A DNA stretch of 64,000 nt from Neoroseomonas oryzicola. GTDB lineage: Bacteria > Pseudomonadota > Alphaproteobacteria > Acetobacterales > Acetobacteraceae. Below, one piece after another: positions 26,419-34,029 of the stretch. Location of the stretch: assembly GCF_012163135.1 (NCBI RefSeq), contig NZ_JAAVUP010000009.1, positions 25,978 through 89,977 of the forward strand. Direction: 5' to 3'. The notes under the pieces are model-generated. The model was not told where the DNA came from. It saw nothing but the letters and a program-made list of their open reading frames with translations, and ran no database searches. Position 1 is the stretch's first letter. Each line of letters starts with the position of its first letter. A program made the position numbers and the translations under genes.

Positions 26419-27597
26419 TCAGGCGCGTTCGAGCAGGCCGTGCCGCGCGAGCCTGCGGCAGAAATCCAGCGCGCCTTCGCCAAGCGCGGCCGGCGTCGCG
26501 CCATCCTCGAGCGCCTGGAGCCAGTCTAGCTCCGCGGCCGAGAGCGTCTCGACGCCGCCATACCAGCGCAGCGCGGCGCCGCCCTCGGGCAGCGGGACGA
26601 TGGCGTGGTGCATGGTCTCGGACAGGCGCAGCCGGTCGTCGGGGCCTGGTGGCGGCGTATGGAGCGCGCGGCCGGGCAGGGACATCCGGTCGCGCAGCAC
26701 GCGGTCGAGCGCGTTCACCGCCATGCGGTCCGCGACATCGGGGCGGTCCAGCGCCTCGAGCGCGGCGGCGAGGCGGCCGCGCAGCAGCGCCACGCCTTCG
26801 GGCTCGGCCAGGCGCCAGGTCGGGATCGCCGCGCGCAACGCGGGTTCCTCCGCCTCGAGCTCGCCGAGCAGCGCGCGCAGCACCTCGCCCAGGCCCGGTT
26901 CGAGCAGGCCGATGGTGATGTGCAGGGATGGCTCGGCGCCGGCCTGGACCATCGCCTCGTGCATCACCCCGCGCGGCAGGTAGAGCGCATCACCCGGCGC
27001 CATCACCAGCTCATGCGGCTCGCCCTCGGGCGTGGCGTTGTTGCGCCAGGGCGTGTGGCGCGTCGGCGCGGCGTAGGGGATCGCGTCCCACACCCGCCAG
27101 GCCTTGCGGCCGGAGACCTGCAGCACCAGCACGTCATGCGTGTCGAAATGCACGCGGAATCCCTGCGCGCCGGGGGGCGTGAGGTAGATGTTCGCCTGCA
27201 CGCCGTGCAGGAAGGCCTTTTCCAGCCCGCGGCAGAAGCGGGCGAGCGGCGGATGGATCTCGTGGAACTGGGAGACGACGAGACTGGCGCCCTCGTCGTG
27301 CCGGGCCATCAGGCGCGGCAGGTCGACGCGGTCGCCGCCCTCCTCGATGTACTCCTCGACCGGCACGGCGGCGCTGCCCTTGCGGGCGCCGTCGGCCATC
27401 GACACGCGCGGGGTGCGCGCCGCATCGGTGCGCAGGAAGGCGTCGAGGTCGCCGATCGACAGCAGCCCCGTGAAGCGATCCGGATCGTTGCCCGGCATCA
27501 GACGCCAGGCGGTGCCTTCGCGCAGCGCCAGCCCGTCCTCGAGCGGCATGGTGCCGAAGGCGAGTGCCCAGGCCTCCTCGGCGAGTGTCGCTACCAT
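26419..27597 (-). CDS. JmjC/cupin-4 family 2-oxoglutarate-dependent oxygenase
   Basis: 392 residues. The double-stranded beta-helix with the iron triad is visible: H150 and D152 in VHFDTHDVLVLQV, H213 in YLPRGVMHEAM; GRKAWRVWD follows as in bacterial ribosomal oxygenases such as YcfD/RoxA, which hydroxylate an Arg of protein L16. The C-terminal 170 residues contain a helical, dimerisation/winged-helix-like part. ATG 27597 has GAGGA five bases ahead and overlaps the stop of the repeat-protein gene by seven bases, so coupling is likely. The three repeat proteins upstream are candidate substrates (inference); a ribosomal role cannot be excluded. Confidence 0.85.
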   Translation of the reverse strand: MVATLAEEAWALAFGTMPLEDGLALREGTAWRLMPGNDPDRFTGLLSIGDLDAFLRTDAARTPRVSMADGARKGSAAVPVEEYIEEGGDRVDLPRLMARHDEGASLVVSQFHEIHPPLARFCRGLEKAFLHGVQANIYLTPPGAQGFRVHFDTHDVLVLQVSGRKAWRVWDAIPYAAPTRHTPWRNNATPEGEPHELVMAPGDALYLPRGVMHEAMVQAGAEPSLHITIGLLEPGLGEVLRALLGELEAEEPALRAAIPTWRLAEPEGVALLRGRLAAALEALDRPDVADRMAVNALDRVLRDRMSLPGRALHTPPPGPDDRLRLSETMHHAIVPLPEGGAALRWYGGVETLSAAELDWLQALEDGATPAALGEGALDFCRRLARHGLLERA

Positions 27598-28028
27598 CGT
27601 GATCCTCTGCCGCGCCCGGCGGCATCGCGCGGGTCGCTGTCTGAAAAGCCGGTGCGCGGGCGGCCTCGGCCGGCGGCATCGTTGGGGTCGCTGTCGGAAT
27701 AGCCGGTGCGGGGCCGGCCGCGCCCGGCGGCGTCGCGCGGGTCGCTGTCCGAATACCCGGTCTGCGGCCGGCCCCGGCCTGCCGCGTCGCGCGGATCGCT
27801 GTCGGACATACCGGTGCGGGGCCGGCCGCGCCCGGCGGCATCGCGCGGGTCGCTGTCCGACATGCCGGTATGCGGCCGCCCGTAGCCGGCCGGATCGCGC
27901 GGATCGCTGTCGGAGGTCCCGGTGCGGCCCTGCGCCGCTGCGGCGGCGGGAACCAGGCCCGCGGAGGCGCCGACCACCACCAGCCGGCGCGTCAGCCGGC
28001 TGCGGCGGGCCTCGTCATCCGCGGGCAT
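27591..28028 (-). CDS. Repeat protein 1: six 18-residue DSDPRD repeats
   Basis: 145 residues. Residues 1-34 are a basic n-region (ARRSRLTRR), a hydrophobic core (LVVVGASAGLVPAAAAA) and a likely export signal, possibly Tat-like. Residues 35-142 are exactly six 18-residue units of the form RTGxSDSDPRDAAGRGRP; the last ends GRGRG then SRW. Unit 1 is most divergent (PAGYGRP). I do not recognise a family; D-x-D-P-x-D loosely recalls calcium loops but does not match EF-hand, dockerin or thrombospondin-3. It overlaps the JmjC gene downstream and follows repeat protein 2 by 13 bases. Confidence 0.8.
   Translation of the reverse strand: MPADDEARRSRLTRRLVVVGASAGLVPAAAAAQGRTGTSDSDPRDPAGYGRPHTGMSDSDPRDAAGRGRPRTGMSDSDPRDAAGRGRPQTGYSDSDPRDAAGRGRPRTGYSDSDPNDAAGRGRPRTGFSDSDPRDAAGRGRGSRW
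27603..27926 (-). repeat. 54-nt coding tandem repeat, six units
   Basis: Six consecutive 54-base units encode residues 35-142 of repeat protein 1. They are similar but not identical, with variation mainly in the codon after TG (Thr, Met, Met, Tyr, Tyr, Phe). The period is a multiple of three, so gain or loss of a unit would keep the frame. Confidence 0.85.
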
Positions 28029-28041
28029 GGGTCATGCGCGC

Positions 28042-28629
28042 TCAGCGCCAGCCGCGGCCGCGGCCGGGCGCATCGCCCGGGTCGTTGTCGGTCACGTTGC
28101 GCGGGCGGTATCCGCCGCCGCGGCCGCGGCCCGGCCCGTCGCTGGGGTCGGCATCGGTGATGCCGGTGCCACGCTGGCGCCAGCCCGTGCCGTAGCCCGA
28201 GGGATCGCGCGGGTCGCCGTCGTTGATGCCGGTATAGGCGCGGCCCTGCGGCGCGGCGCGATAGCCGCGGCCCTGGCCAGCGCCGTCGCCGGGATCGTTG
28301 TCCGTGATGCCGGTGCGCGGTGCGCCGCGATAGCCGCCGCGGCCCTGGCCGGCGCCATCGCCCGGATCGTTGTCGGTGAGGCCGGTGCGCGGCGCGCCGC
28401 GATAGCCGCCGCGGCCATAGCCCGGCCCGTCGCCCGGGTCGGAATCGGTGATGCCGGTGCGGTACTGGACGGGCGTCGGCTCGAGCGCCTCGGCGGCGCG
28501 CGTGGCCGTCGCGGTCGCGCCCCCCGCGACCGCCAGGACGAGGAGGCGCCGGCCGAGGCTCCGCGACGGTGCGGGGCCGTCCGCCTGCGGCGCGCCGGGC
28601 GCACCCTTGGTGTCGTCACGTTCGGTCAT
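28042..28629 (-). CDS. Repeat protein 2: six DxDPxD motifs
   Basis: 195 residues. A 25-residue polar N-terminus (MTERDDTKGAPGAPQADG...) precedes GRRLLVLAVAGGATATATRA, an export or anchor segment. From residue 57 there are six D-x-D-P motifs: DSDP, DNDP, DNDP, DGDP, DADP, DNDP. The first two units are regular 24-mers (RTGITDSDPGDGPG then YGRGGYRGAP); the later ones vary in length, and the end is APGRGRGWR. Paralogous to the flanking proteins; function unknown. Middle gene of the cassette. Confidence 0.8.
   Translation of the reverse strand: MTERDDTKGAPGAPQADGPAPSRSLGRRLLVLAVAGGATATATRAAEALEPTPVQYRTGITDSDPGDGPGYGRGGYRGAPRTGLTDNDPGDGAGQGRGGYRGAPRTGITDNDPGDGAGQGRGYRAAPQGRAYTGINDGDPRDPSGYGTGWRQRGTGITDADPSDGPGRGRGGGYRPRNVTDNDPGDAPGRGRGWR
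28045..28461 (-). repeat. Degenerate 72-nt coding repeats of repeat protein 2
   Basis: Codes residues 57-195. Two regular 72-base units are followed by units of altered length, giving six D-x-D-P motifs in all. More diverged than the array of repeat protein 3. Confidence 0.7.
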
Positions 28630-28718
28630 CGCGTCGCTCTCCTTCCCCCAGGCGCATCATCCTGCGGAGAGCGCCCCTACGGCAAGGTTGCGCCACGCAG
28701 GCCGCGTGCGCCGGGTCA

Positions 28719-29255
28719 CTACCAGCCGCGGCCGCGCCCCGGCGCATCGCGCGGGTCGCTGTCCGAGACCTGGCGGCGGGAACTGCCGCGGCCCTGGCCG
28801 GGCCCGTCGCCGGGATCGGCGTCGGTGTAGCCGGTGCGGGCGGGGCCCCTGTATCCGCCACGACCCTGGCCGGGCCCGTCGCCGGGATCGGCGTCGGTGT
28901 AGCCGGTGCGGGCGGGCCCGCGGTAGCCGCCGCGGCCCTGGCCGGGCCCGTCGCCGGGATCGGCATCGGTGTAGCCGGTGCGCGCGGGGCCGCGATATCC
29001 GCCGCGGCCCTGGCCGGGCCCGTCGCCGGGGTCGGCGTCGGTGTAGCCGGTGCGCGCGGGACCGCGGTATCCGCCGCGGCCCATGCCGGGTCCATCGGCC
29101 GGATCGGCGTCCGTGATGCCGGTGCCGCGCGGCGCGTAGACCGGCTGGGGCGCGACGACGCACCCCGCCAGCGCCGGCGCCGCAGCGCCCACCGAGGCAA
29201 GCTTCAGCACCAGCATGCGGCGCTTCAGGCGCGGCGCGCCGTCATTCTCATCCAT
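28719..29255 (-). CDS. Repeat protein 3: lipoprotein-like, six DxDPxD motifs
   Basis: 178 residues from ATG 29255; the open frame reaches 29315 but MDENDGAPRLKRRMLVLKLA is the natural start. LASVGAAAPALAGC (Cys at 32) is a lipobox, so it is probably a lipoprotein. Residues 44-139 are four regular 24-residue units of the type RTGYTDADPGDGPG + QGRGGYRGPA, followed by a shorter fifth unit and a sixth motif SDSDPRDAPGRGRGW; total six D-x-D-P. The three middle units are identical in protein sequence. First gene of the minus-strand cassette that ends in the JmjC oxygenase. Confidence 0.8.
   Translation of the reverse strand: MDENDGAPRLKRRMLVLKLASVGAAAPALAGCVVAPQPVYAPRGTGITDADPADGPGMGRGGYRGPARTGYTDADPGDGPGQGRGGYRGPARTGYTDADPGDGPGQGRGGYRGPARTGYTDADPGDGPGQGRGGYRGPARTGYTDADPGDGPGQGRGSSRRQVSDSDPRDAPGRGRGW
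28785..29126 (-). repeat. 72-nt coding tandem repeat, near-identical units
   Basis: Four full 72-base units and a shortened fifth encode residues 44-157 of repeat protein 3. Adjacent units differ by only a few third-position changes, which indicates recent duplication or ongoing homogenisation. Confidence 0.85.
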
Positions 29256-29401
29256 GCCGCGTCCTTCCCCCGATGCGCCTGCCGCCATACTTCCTGCGCC
29301 ACGGTGCCGGCGCAACCGGTCATCTCGCGCGATTGCCCCTTCACGGCGGATGGCGCACTGACGCAGACTTTACCGCTCAGGGAAACGGTCCGGACCACGC
29401 C

Positions 29402-30361
29402 ATGATCAATCGCCGCACACTTCTCGCCGCCACGGCCGGGCTTGGCCTCGCCCCTGGCCTCGCGCAGGCGCAGCAGCGCTTCGCCAGCATCTACATGTTC
29501 GTCCCGGCCAATCCGGGCGGCGGGTGGGACGGGCTCGGCCGCGCCATCGAACAGGCGGCGCGCCAGGCCGGCCTGGTCGGCTCCTTCCAGTTCGAGAATG
29601 TTGGCGGCGCCGGCGGCACGGTCGGCCTGCCGCGGTTCTTGGCGCAGCGGCGCGGGCGGGCGGATGCGCTGATGGTCTCGGGCTCGGTGATGGTCGGCGC
29701 GACGCTGACGAACAAGACGCCGGTGTCCCTGCAGAACACCGTGCCGGTCGCGCGCATGACGGACGAGGCCGGCGTCATCATCGTGCCGGCCAACAGCCCG
29801 ATCCAGAACATCGGCCAGTTCGCCGATGCGCTGAAGGCGAACCCCCGGGGCGTCTCGGTCGCCGGCGGCAGCGCGGGCGGCACCGACCACATCATCCTCG
29901 GGCTGATGCTGCAGAAGCTCGGCCGCCAGCCGCGCGAGGCGTCCTTCGTCGCCTTCCCCGGCGGCGGTCCGGCCCAGGCCGCGATCCTCGGCGGGCAGGT
30001 CACCGCGGGCATCTCCGGCTGGTCGGAATTCTCCGAGCAGATCAAGGCGGGGCGCGTGCGCGCGCTGGCGACGACCGGCGAGCGCCGCATCGACCCGGCG
30101 GTGCCGACCCTGAAGGACAGCGGCATCGACGTCGTCGCGACCAACTGGCGCGGCGTGTTCGGCGCGCCCGGCATCAACCCGACCCAGCGCCAGGCGCTGG
30201 TCGACCTGATGACCGCCATCCATGCCAGCGAGGGCTGGCGCCGCATCCTCGAGGACCGCGGCTGGGACGACGCCTTCCTGACCGGCGCGCCCTTCGAGGA
30301 ATTCCTCACCCGCGACCGCGCGGACACCGAGGGCGTGCTGAAGGACCTCGGCCTCGCCTGA
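29402..30361 (+). CDS. Bug/TctC family substrate-binding protein of the second TTT operon
   Basis: 319 residues. Signal peptide MINRRTLLAATAGLGLAPGLAQA, then FASIYMFVPANPGGGWDGLG, closest to the TctC branch (PANPGGGWD is the tricarboxylate-type loop), and FENVGGAGGTVGLPRFL. ISGWSEFSEQIKAGRVRALA matches the C-lobe. Heads a plus-strand operon with tctB, phzF-like, tctA and a flavin reductase. Divergent from the repeat-protein cassette; the 146-base gap should hold both promoters. Confidence 0.92.
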   Translation: MINRRTLLAATAGLGLAPGLAQAQQRFASIYMFVPANPGGGWDGLGRAIEQAARQAGLVGSFQFENVGGAGGTVGLPRFLAQRRGRADALMVSGSVMVGATLTNKTPVSLQNTVPVARMTDEAGVIIVPANSPIQNIGQFADALKANPRGVSVAGGSAGGTDHIILGLMLQKLGRQPREASFVAFPGGGPAQAAILGGQVTAGISGWSEFSEQIKAGRVRALATTGERRIDPAVPTLKDSGIDVVATNWRGVFGAPGINPTQRQALVDLMTAIHASEGWRRILEDRGWDDAFLTGAPFEEFLTRDRADTEGVLKDLGLA

Positions 30362-30377
30362 ACGGAGGATGGGCGGC

Positions 30378-30884
30378 ATGAAGCCCGGAGCGGTTCCCGA
30401 CCTCGCGGTCGGCCTCGGTGTCGTCGTGCTCGGCGTGCTCGCGGCCTGGCTGACCTGGGTCATCCCGGTCACGCCGGTCTATGCGGTGGTCGGGCCGAAG
30501 CTGGTGCCCGCGGTGATCGCCGCGGCGCTGGTGGTGCTCGGGCTGATGCTGACCGCAGCGGCGCTGCGCGGCGGCTGGAGCGCCGACCTGCCCGAGGTCG
30601 CCGAGGCCGGGCCGCCGAACCTGGTCGCCCTCGCCTGGCTGGGCGGCGGGATGGTGCTGAACCTGGTGCTGATCGAGCCGCTGGGCTTCTCGATCGCGGC
30701 CGCGATCCAGTTCGTCTGCACGGCGCGGGCCTTCGGCAGCGCGTCGATCCTGCGCGACGCGGCGATCGCGCTCGCCGTCTCGCTCGCCGCCTTCTTCCTG
30801 TTCGTCGAGGCGCTGGGCGTGAACATCGGCGCCGGGCTGCTGGAAGGCGCGATCCTGCGCCTGCTGGGGCAGGAGGTGCCGTGA
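30378..30884 (+). CDS. tctB: TctB family small membrane subunit
   Basis: 168 residues with four hydrophobic segments (LAVGLGVVVLGVLAAWLTWV first, LVLIEPLGFSIAAAIQF third). ATG 30378 is nine bases after GGAGG; the ATG at 30369 lies on the SD and is less likely. The stop overlaps the PhzF-like start (GTGA). Partner of the TctA at 31892, although a phzF-like gene intervenes. Confidence 0.88.
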   Translation: MKPGAVPDLAVGLGVVVLGVLAAWLTWVIPVTPVYAVVGPKLVPAVIAAALVVLGLMLTAAALRGGWSADLPEVAEAGPPNLVALAWLGGGMVLNLVLIEPLGFSIAAAIQFVCTARAFGSASILRDAAIALAVSLAAFFLFVEALGVNIGAGLLEGAILRLLGQEVP

Positions 30885-31774
30885 GGGCGTTCCGCTTCGT
30901 CACCGTCGACGTCTTCACCGAGACGCGCTTCGGCGGGAACCAACTGGCCGTCTTCCCCGATGCGCGCGGGCTGACGGATGCCGAGATGCAGGCGCTCGCA
31001 GCCGAGTTCAACCTCAGCGAGACGACCTTCGTCCTGCCGCCCGAGAACCCACAGAACTCGGCGCGGGTGCGCATCTTCAACCGGGTGCGGGAGATGGGCT
31101 TCGCCGGGCATCCCAATGTCGGCACCGCCTATGTCCTCGGCCGCGAGGACGAGGAGAGCCCGCGCAGCTACCGCTTCGAGGAACCCGCCGGCCTCGTCGA
31201 GGTGACGCTGGTGCGGGATGCGGCCGGCCGGGTGACGGGGGCGGAGGTCGCGGCCCCCCAGCCGCTCGCGATCGGGGCGACGCTGCCGGTGGCGCTCGCC
31301 GCGGCCTGCGCCGGCATTCCGGAGGCGGCGATCGTGACCGCGCGCCACCAGCCGACGCTCGCCGCGGATGGCGGCAACCAGCGCCTGCTGACGGAGGTGA
31401 CGCGTGAGGGGCTCGCCGCCGCCTCGCCGGACCTTGGCGCGTTCCGCCGCGCCGTCGCCGAGCATCCCGAGGCAACGCGCGGTTTCCTCTCGCTTTACAT
31501 CTACTGCCGCGATGGAGCGGAGGTGCGGACGCGCATGTTCTCTCCGCTGGTCGGCACCTGGGAGGATGCGGCGACGGGCAGTGCCGCGACGCCGCTGGCG
31601 GGCTTCCTGCTGCATCTCGACGGCGCCGATGAAGGCGCCTGGCGGATGGTGCAGGGCGTCGAGATGGGACGCCCGAGCGTGATGCTCGCCCGCGCGCGCC
31701 GTCGCCCCGAGGGGATCCGCGCCTGGGTCGGCGGCAGCAGCGTCCCGGTCCTGCGGGGCGAGGCCGTGCTGTGA
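30881..31774 (+). CDS. PhzF family isomerase-like protein
   Basis: 297 residues from GTG 30881, overlapping tctB by four bases. FVTVDVFTETRFGGNQLAVFPDA is the PhzF/DAP-epimerase-like N-terminal strand pair; the catalytic Glu is E47 in FNLSETTFVLPP; FAGHPNVGTAYVL and GSAATPLAGFLL are further signatures. Family members isomerise small acids such as trans-2,3-dihydro-3-hydroxyanthranilate, but most are uncharacterised. No phenazine genes are present. Lying inside a TTT operon, it may process the imported acid (inference). Confidence 0.9.
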   Translation: MRAFRFVTVDVFTETRFGGNQLAVFPDARGLTDAEMQALAAEFNLSETTFVLPPENPQNSARVRIFNRVREMGFAGHPNVGTAYVLGREDEESPRSYRFEEPAGLVEVTLVRDAAGRVTGAEVAAPQPLAIGATLPVALAAACAGIPEAAIVTARHQPTLAADGGNQRLLTEVTREGLAAASPDLGAFRRAVAEHPEATRGFLSLYIYCRDGAEVRTRMFSPLVGTWEDAATGSAATPLAGFLLHLDGADEGAWRMVQGVEMGRPSVMLARARRRPEGIRAWVGGSSVPVLRGEAVL

Positions 31775-31817
31775 CGTTGCATTGCCTGATGCGGGTCGCC
31801 GGAGGCGATCCGCCCTG

Positions 31818-31866
31818 ACAGAAAAGGGAGGGGGTGCGGGGGAGGTTCATCCTCCCCCGCATCTTC
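31818..31866 (+). repeat. GC-rich extragenic palindromic element, copy 3
   Basis: GAAAAGGGAGGGGG is followed by GCGGGGGAGG (31836-31845), loop TTCAT, CCTCCCCCGC (31851-31860) and ATCTTCTTC. It lies in the 117-base gap between the phzF-like gene and tctA, that is inside an apparent operon, so it may cause partial termination or stabilise RNA. Confidence 0.7.
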
Positions 31867-31891
31867 TTCGTCCTTTGCGAAGGTCGACTGC

Positions 31892-33388
31892 ATGGATTCG
31901 CTCTCGGGCCTGGCCCTCGGCTTCGGCAATGCCTTCTCCCTGGTGAACCTCGCCTGGGCGTTGCTCGGGTGTTTCCTGGGGACGGCCGTCGGCGTGCTGC
32001 CCGGCATCGGTCCGGCGCTGACCATCGCGCTGCTGCTGCCGATCACCTTCAGCGTGAACGCGACCGGAGCCTTCATCCTGTTCTGCGGCGTCTTCTACGG
32101 GGCGATGTATGGCGGATCGACCACCTCGATCCTGCTGAACACGCCGGGCGAGAGCGGGTCGATCATCACCGCGCTGGAGGGGGCCAAGATGGCCCGGAAC
32201 GGGCGTGCGGGACCGGCGCTGGCGACATCCGCGATCGGGTCCTTCGTCGCCGGCACGGTGGGCACGCTGGGCATCGCCTTCCTCGGGCCGGTGATCGTGG
32301 AATGGGCGCTGGTCCTCGGGCCGGCGGAATACTTCACGCTGATGGTGCTGTGCTTCGTCACCGTGTCGGCGGTGCTGGGCTCCTCCGCGCTGCGCGGCCT
32401 GACCTCGCTGTTCTTCGGGCTGCTGCTGGGGCTGGTCGGGATCGACCTGCAGACCGGCCAGCCGCGGCTGACCTTCGGCGTGCCGGAATTGCTCGACGGC
32501 GTGAACGTTGTGCTGGTGGCGGTCGCGCTGTTTGCGGTGGGCGAGGCGCTCTACATGGCCTGGCACCATCATGCCGGGAAGCAGGAGGTCCTCGAAGTTG
32601 GGCGGCTGATGCTGTCGAAGGAGGACCTGAAGCGGTCCTTCTGGCCCTGGATGCGCGGGGCGGGGCTCGGCTTTCCCTTCGGCGTGCTGCCGGCGGGCGG
32701 CACCGAGATGCCGACGATGCTGTCCTATTACGCCGAGCGGAAGCTGGTGGACCCGAAATACGCCCCTGAGTTCGGCACGACCGGCGCCATCGAGGGCGTG
32801 GCCGGGCCGGAGGCCGCCAACAACGCCGCGGCCGCAGGCATCCTGGTGCCGATGCTCACGCTGGGCATCCCGACCAGCGCGACGGCGGCGATCATGCTGT
32901 CGGCCTTCCAGTCCTACGGCATCAATCCCGGGCCGCTGCTGTTCACGCAGCAGGCGGAACTGGTCTGGACGCTGATCGCGTCCCTGTTCATCGCGAACGT
33001 GATGCTGGTGGTGCTGAACCTGCCGCTGGTAGGGCTGTGGGTGCGGATCCTGAAGATCCCGGTGCCGCAACTCTATGCCGGCATCCTGGTTTTCGCGACG
33101 ATCGGGACCTACGGCATCTCGAACAGCGTCATCGACCTGGTGATCCTCTACACGCTCGGCGTGGTGGCGATGTTCATGCGCCGCTTCGACTTCCCGGTGG
33201 CACCCGTGGTGATCGGCATGATCCTGGGCCCGATGGCCGAGCAGGCGCTGCGCCAGGCCCTGACGATCAGCCAGGGCGACTGGACGGTGTTCGTCACGCG
33301 GCCGGGCAGCGCGATCATCCTGGGCCTTGCCGTGGTGGCGCTGGTCGGGCCGAAGCTCTATGGCGCCTGGTCGGCGCGGCGCGCCTGA
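31892..33388 (+). CDS. tctA: TctA family tripartite tricarboxylate transporter, large permease subunit
   Basis: 498 residues, full length. Family motifs: [24 protein letters not shown] near 30-55, [21 protein letters not shown] near 70-90, [16 protein letters not shown] in the second half and [15 protein letters not shown]. The ATG at 31892 has only a weak upstream purine run, and a palindromic element separates it from phzF. Works with TctB (30378) and the Bug protein (29402). Followed eight bases on by a flavin reductase. Confidence 0.95.
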   Translation: MDSLSGLALGFGNAFSLVNLAWALLGCFLGTAVGVLPGIGPALTIALLLPITFSVNATGAFILFCGVFYGAMYGGSTTSILLNTPGESGSIITALEGAKMARNGRAGPALATSAIGSFVAGTVGTLGIAFLGPVIVEWALVLGPAEYFTLMVLCFVTVSAVLGSSALRGLTSLFFGLLLGLVGIDLQTGQPRLTFGVPELLDGVNVVLVAVALFAVGEALYMAWHHHAGKQEVLEVGRLMLSKEDLKRSFWPWMRGAGLGFPFGVLPAGGTEMPTMLSYYAERKLVDPKYAPEFGTTGAIEGVAGPEAANNAAAAGILVPMLTLGIPTSATAAIMLSAFQSYGINPGPLLFTQQAELVWTLIASLFIANVMLVVLNLPLVGLWVRILKIPVPQLYAGILVFATIGTYGISNSVIDLVILYTLGVVAMFMRRFDFPVAPVVIGMILGPMAEQALRQALTISQGDWTVFVTRPGSAIILGLAVVALVGPKLYGAWSARRA

Positions 33389-33396
33389 GGAGCAAG

Positions 33397-34029
33397 ATGT
33401 TCTACGAACCCCGCAACGGCCACGGCCTGCCGCACGATCCCTTCAAGGCCATCATCGCCCCGCGGCCGATCGGCTGGATCTCGACCATCGATGGGCAGGG
33501 GCGGCCGAACCTCGCGCCCTATTCCTTCTTCAACGCGGTGCATTCGCGCCCGCCGATGCTGATGTTCACCAGCGAGACGATGAAGCACAGCGCCGCGAAC
33601 GCCATCGCGACCGGGGAGTTCGTGTTCAACCTCTGCTCGCGCGCGCTGTTCGACGCGATGAACATCTCCTCCGGCGCGCTCGGGGAGGGCGAGAGCGAAT
33701 TCGCTGCCGCGGGTCTCGAGGCCGCGCCTTGCCGGGTGGTGAAGGCGCCGCGCGTCGCCGCCGCGCCGGCCTCGCTGGAATGCCGGGTGACCTTCTCGAC
33801 GCGGCTGCACGACGTGGACGGCACGCCGCTCGAGGGATGGATCATCATCGGCCAGGTCGTCGGCGTGCATATCGACGAGGCCTTCCTCAAGGACGGCCGC
33901 TTCGACACCGCCGCGGTGCAGCCTGTCGCCCGCTGCGGCTACCGGGACTATTCCGCCGTGACCGAGATGTTCGAAGCGCTGCGCCCGACCGATGGCGGGG
34001 CCTACGCGCTGGGCCAGCGCGACCGCTAG
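33397..34029 (+). CDS. Flavin reductase-like (FMN-binding split-barrel) protein
   Basis: 210 residues. FKAIIAPRPIGWISTIDGQGRPNLAPYSFFNAV is the canonical start of the flavin-reductase-like domain (P-R-P-I-G-W-I-S-T), with the FMN phosphate site in NLAPYSFFN and later EFVFNLCSRAL. RCGYRDYSAV is typical of the C-terminus. Such proteins reduce FMN for partner oxygenases or act on small quinones. Cotranscribed with the TTT operon; ends four bases into the convergent MFS gene. Confidence 0.9.
   Translation: MFYEPRNGHGLPHDPFKAIIAPRPIGWISTIDGQGRPNLAPYSFFNAVHSRPPMLMFTSETMKHSAANAIATGEFVFNLCSRALFDAMNISSGALGEGESEFAAAGLEAAPCRVVKAPRVAAAPASLECRVTFSTRLHDVDGTPLEGWIIIGQVVGVHIDEAFLKDGRFDTAAVQPVARCGYRDYSAVTEMFEALRPTDGGAYALGQRDR

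Noticed and set aside
27603..29126. Direct repeats that might be read as a CRISPR array
   Set aside because: Repeats are contiguous without unique spacers, with periods of 54 and 72 bases in frame with coding sequence.
27870..29405. Plus-strand frames opposite the repeat proteins (Ala/Gly/Val-rich)
   Set aside because: They inherit apparent repeats from the other strand; the minus strand has signals, SD sites and overlaps with the oxygenase gene.
30881..31774. Phenazine biosynthesis
   Set aside because: Only a PhzF-family protein is present; the family is broad and no other phz gene occurs.
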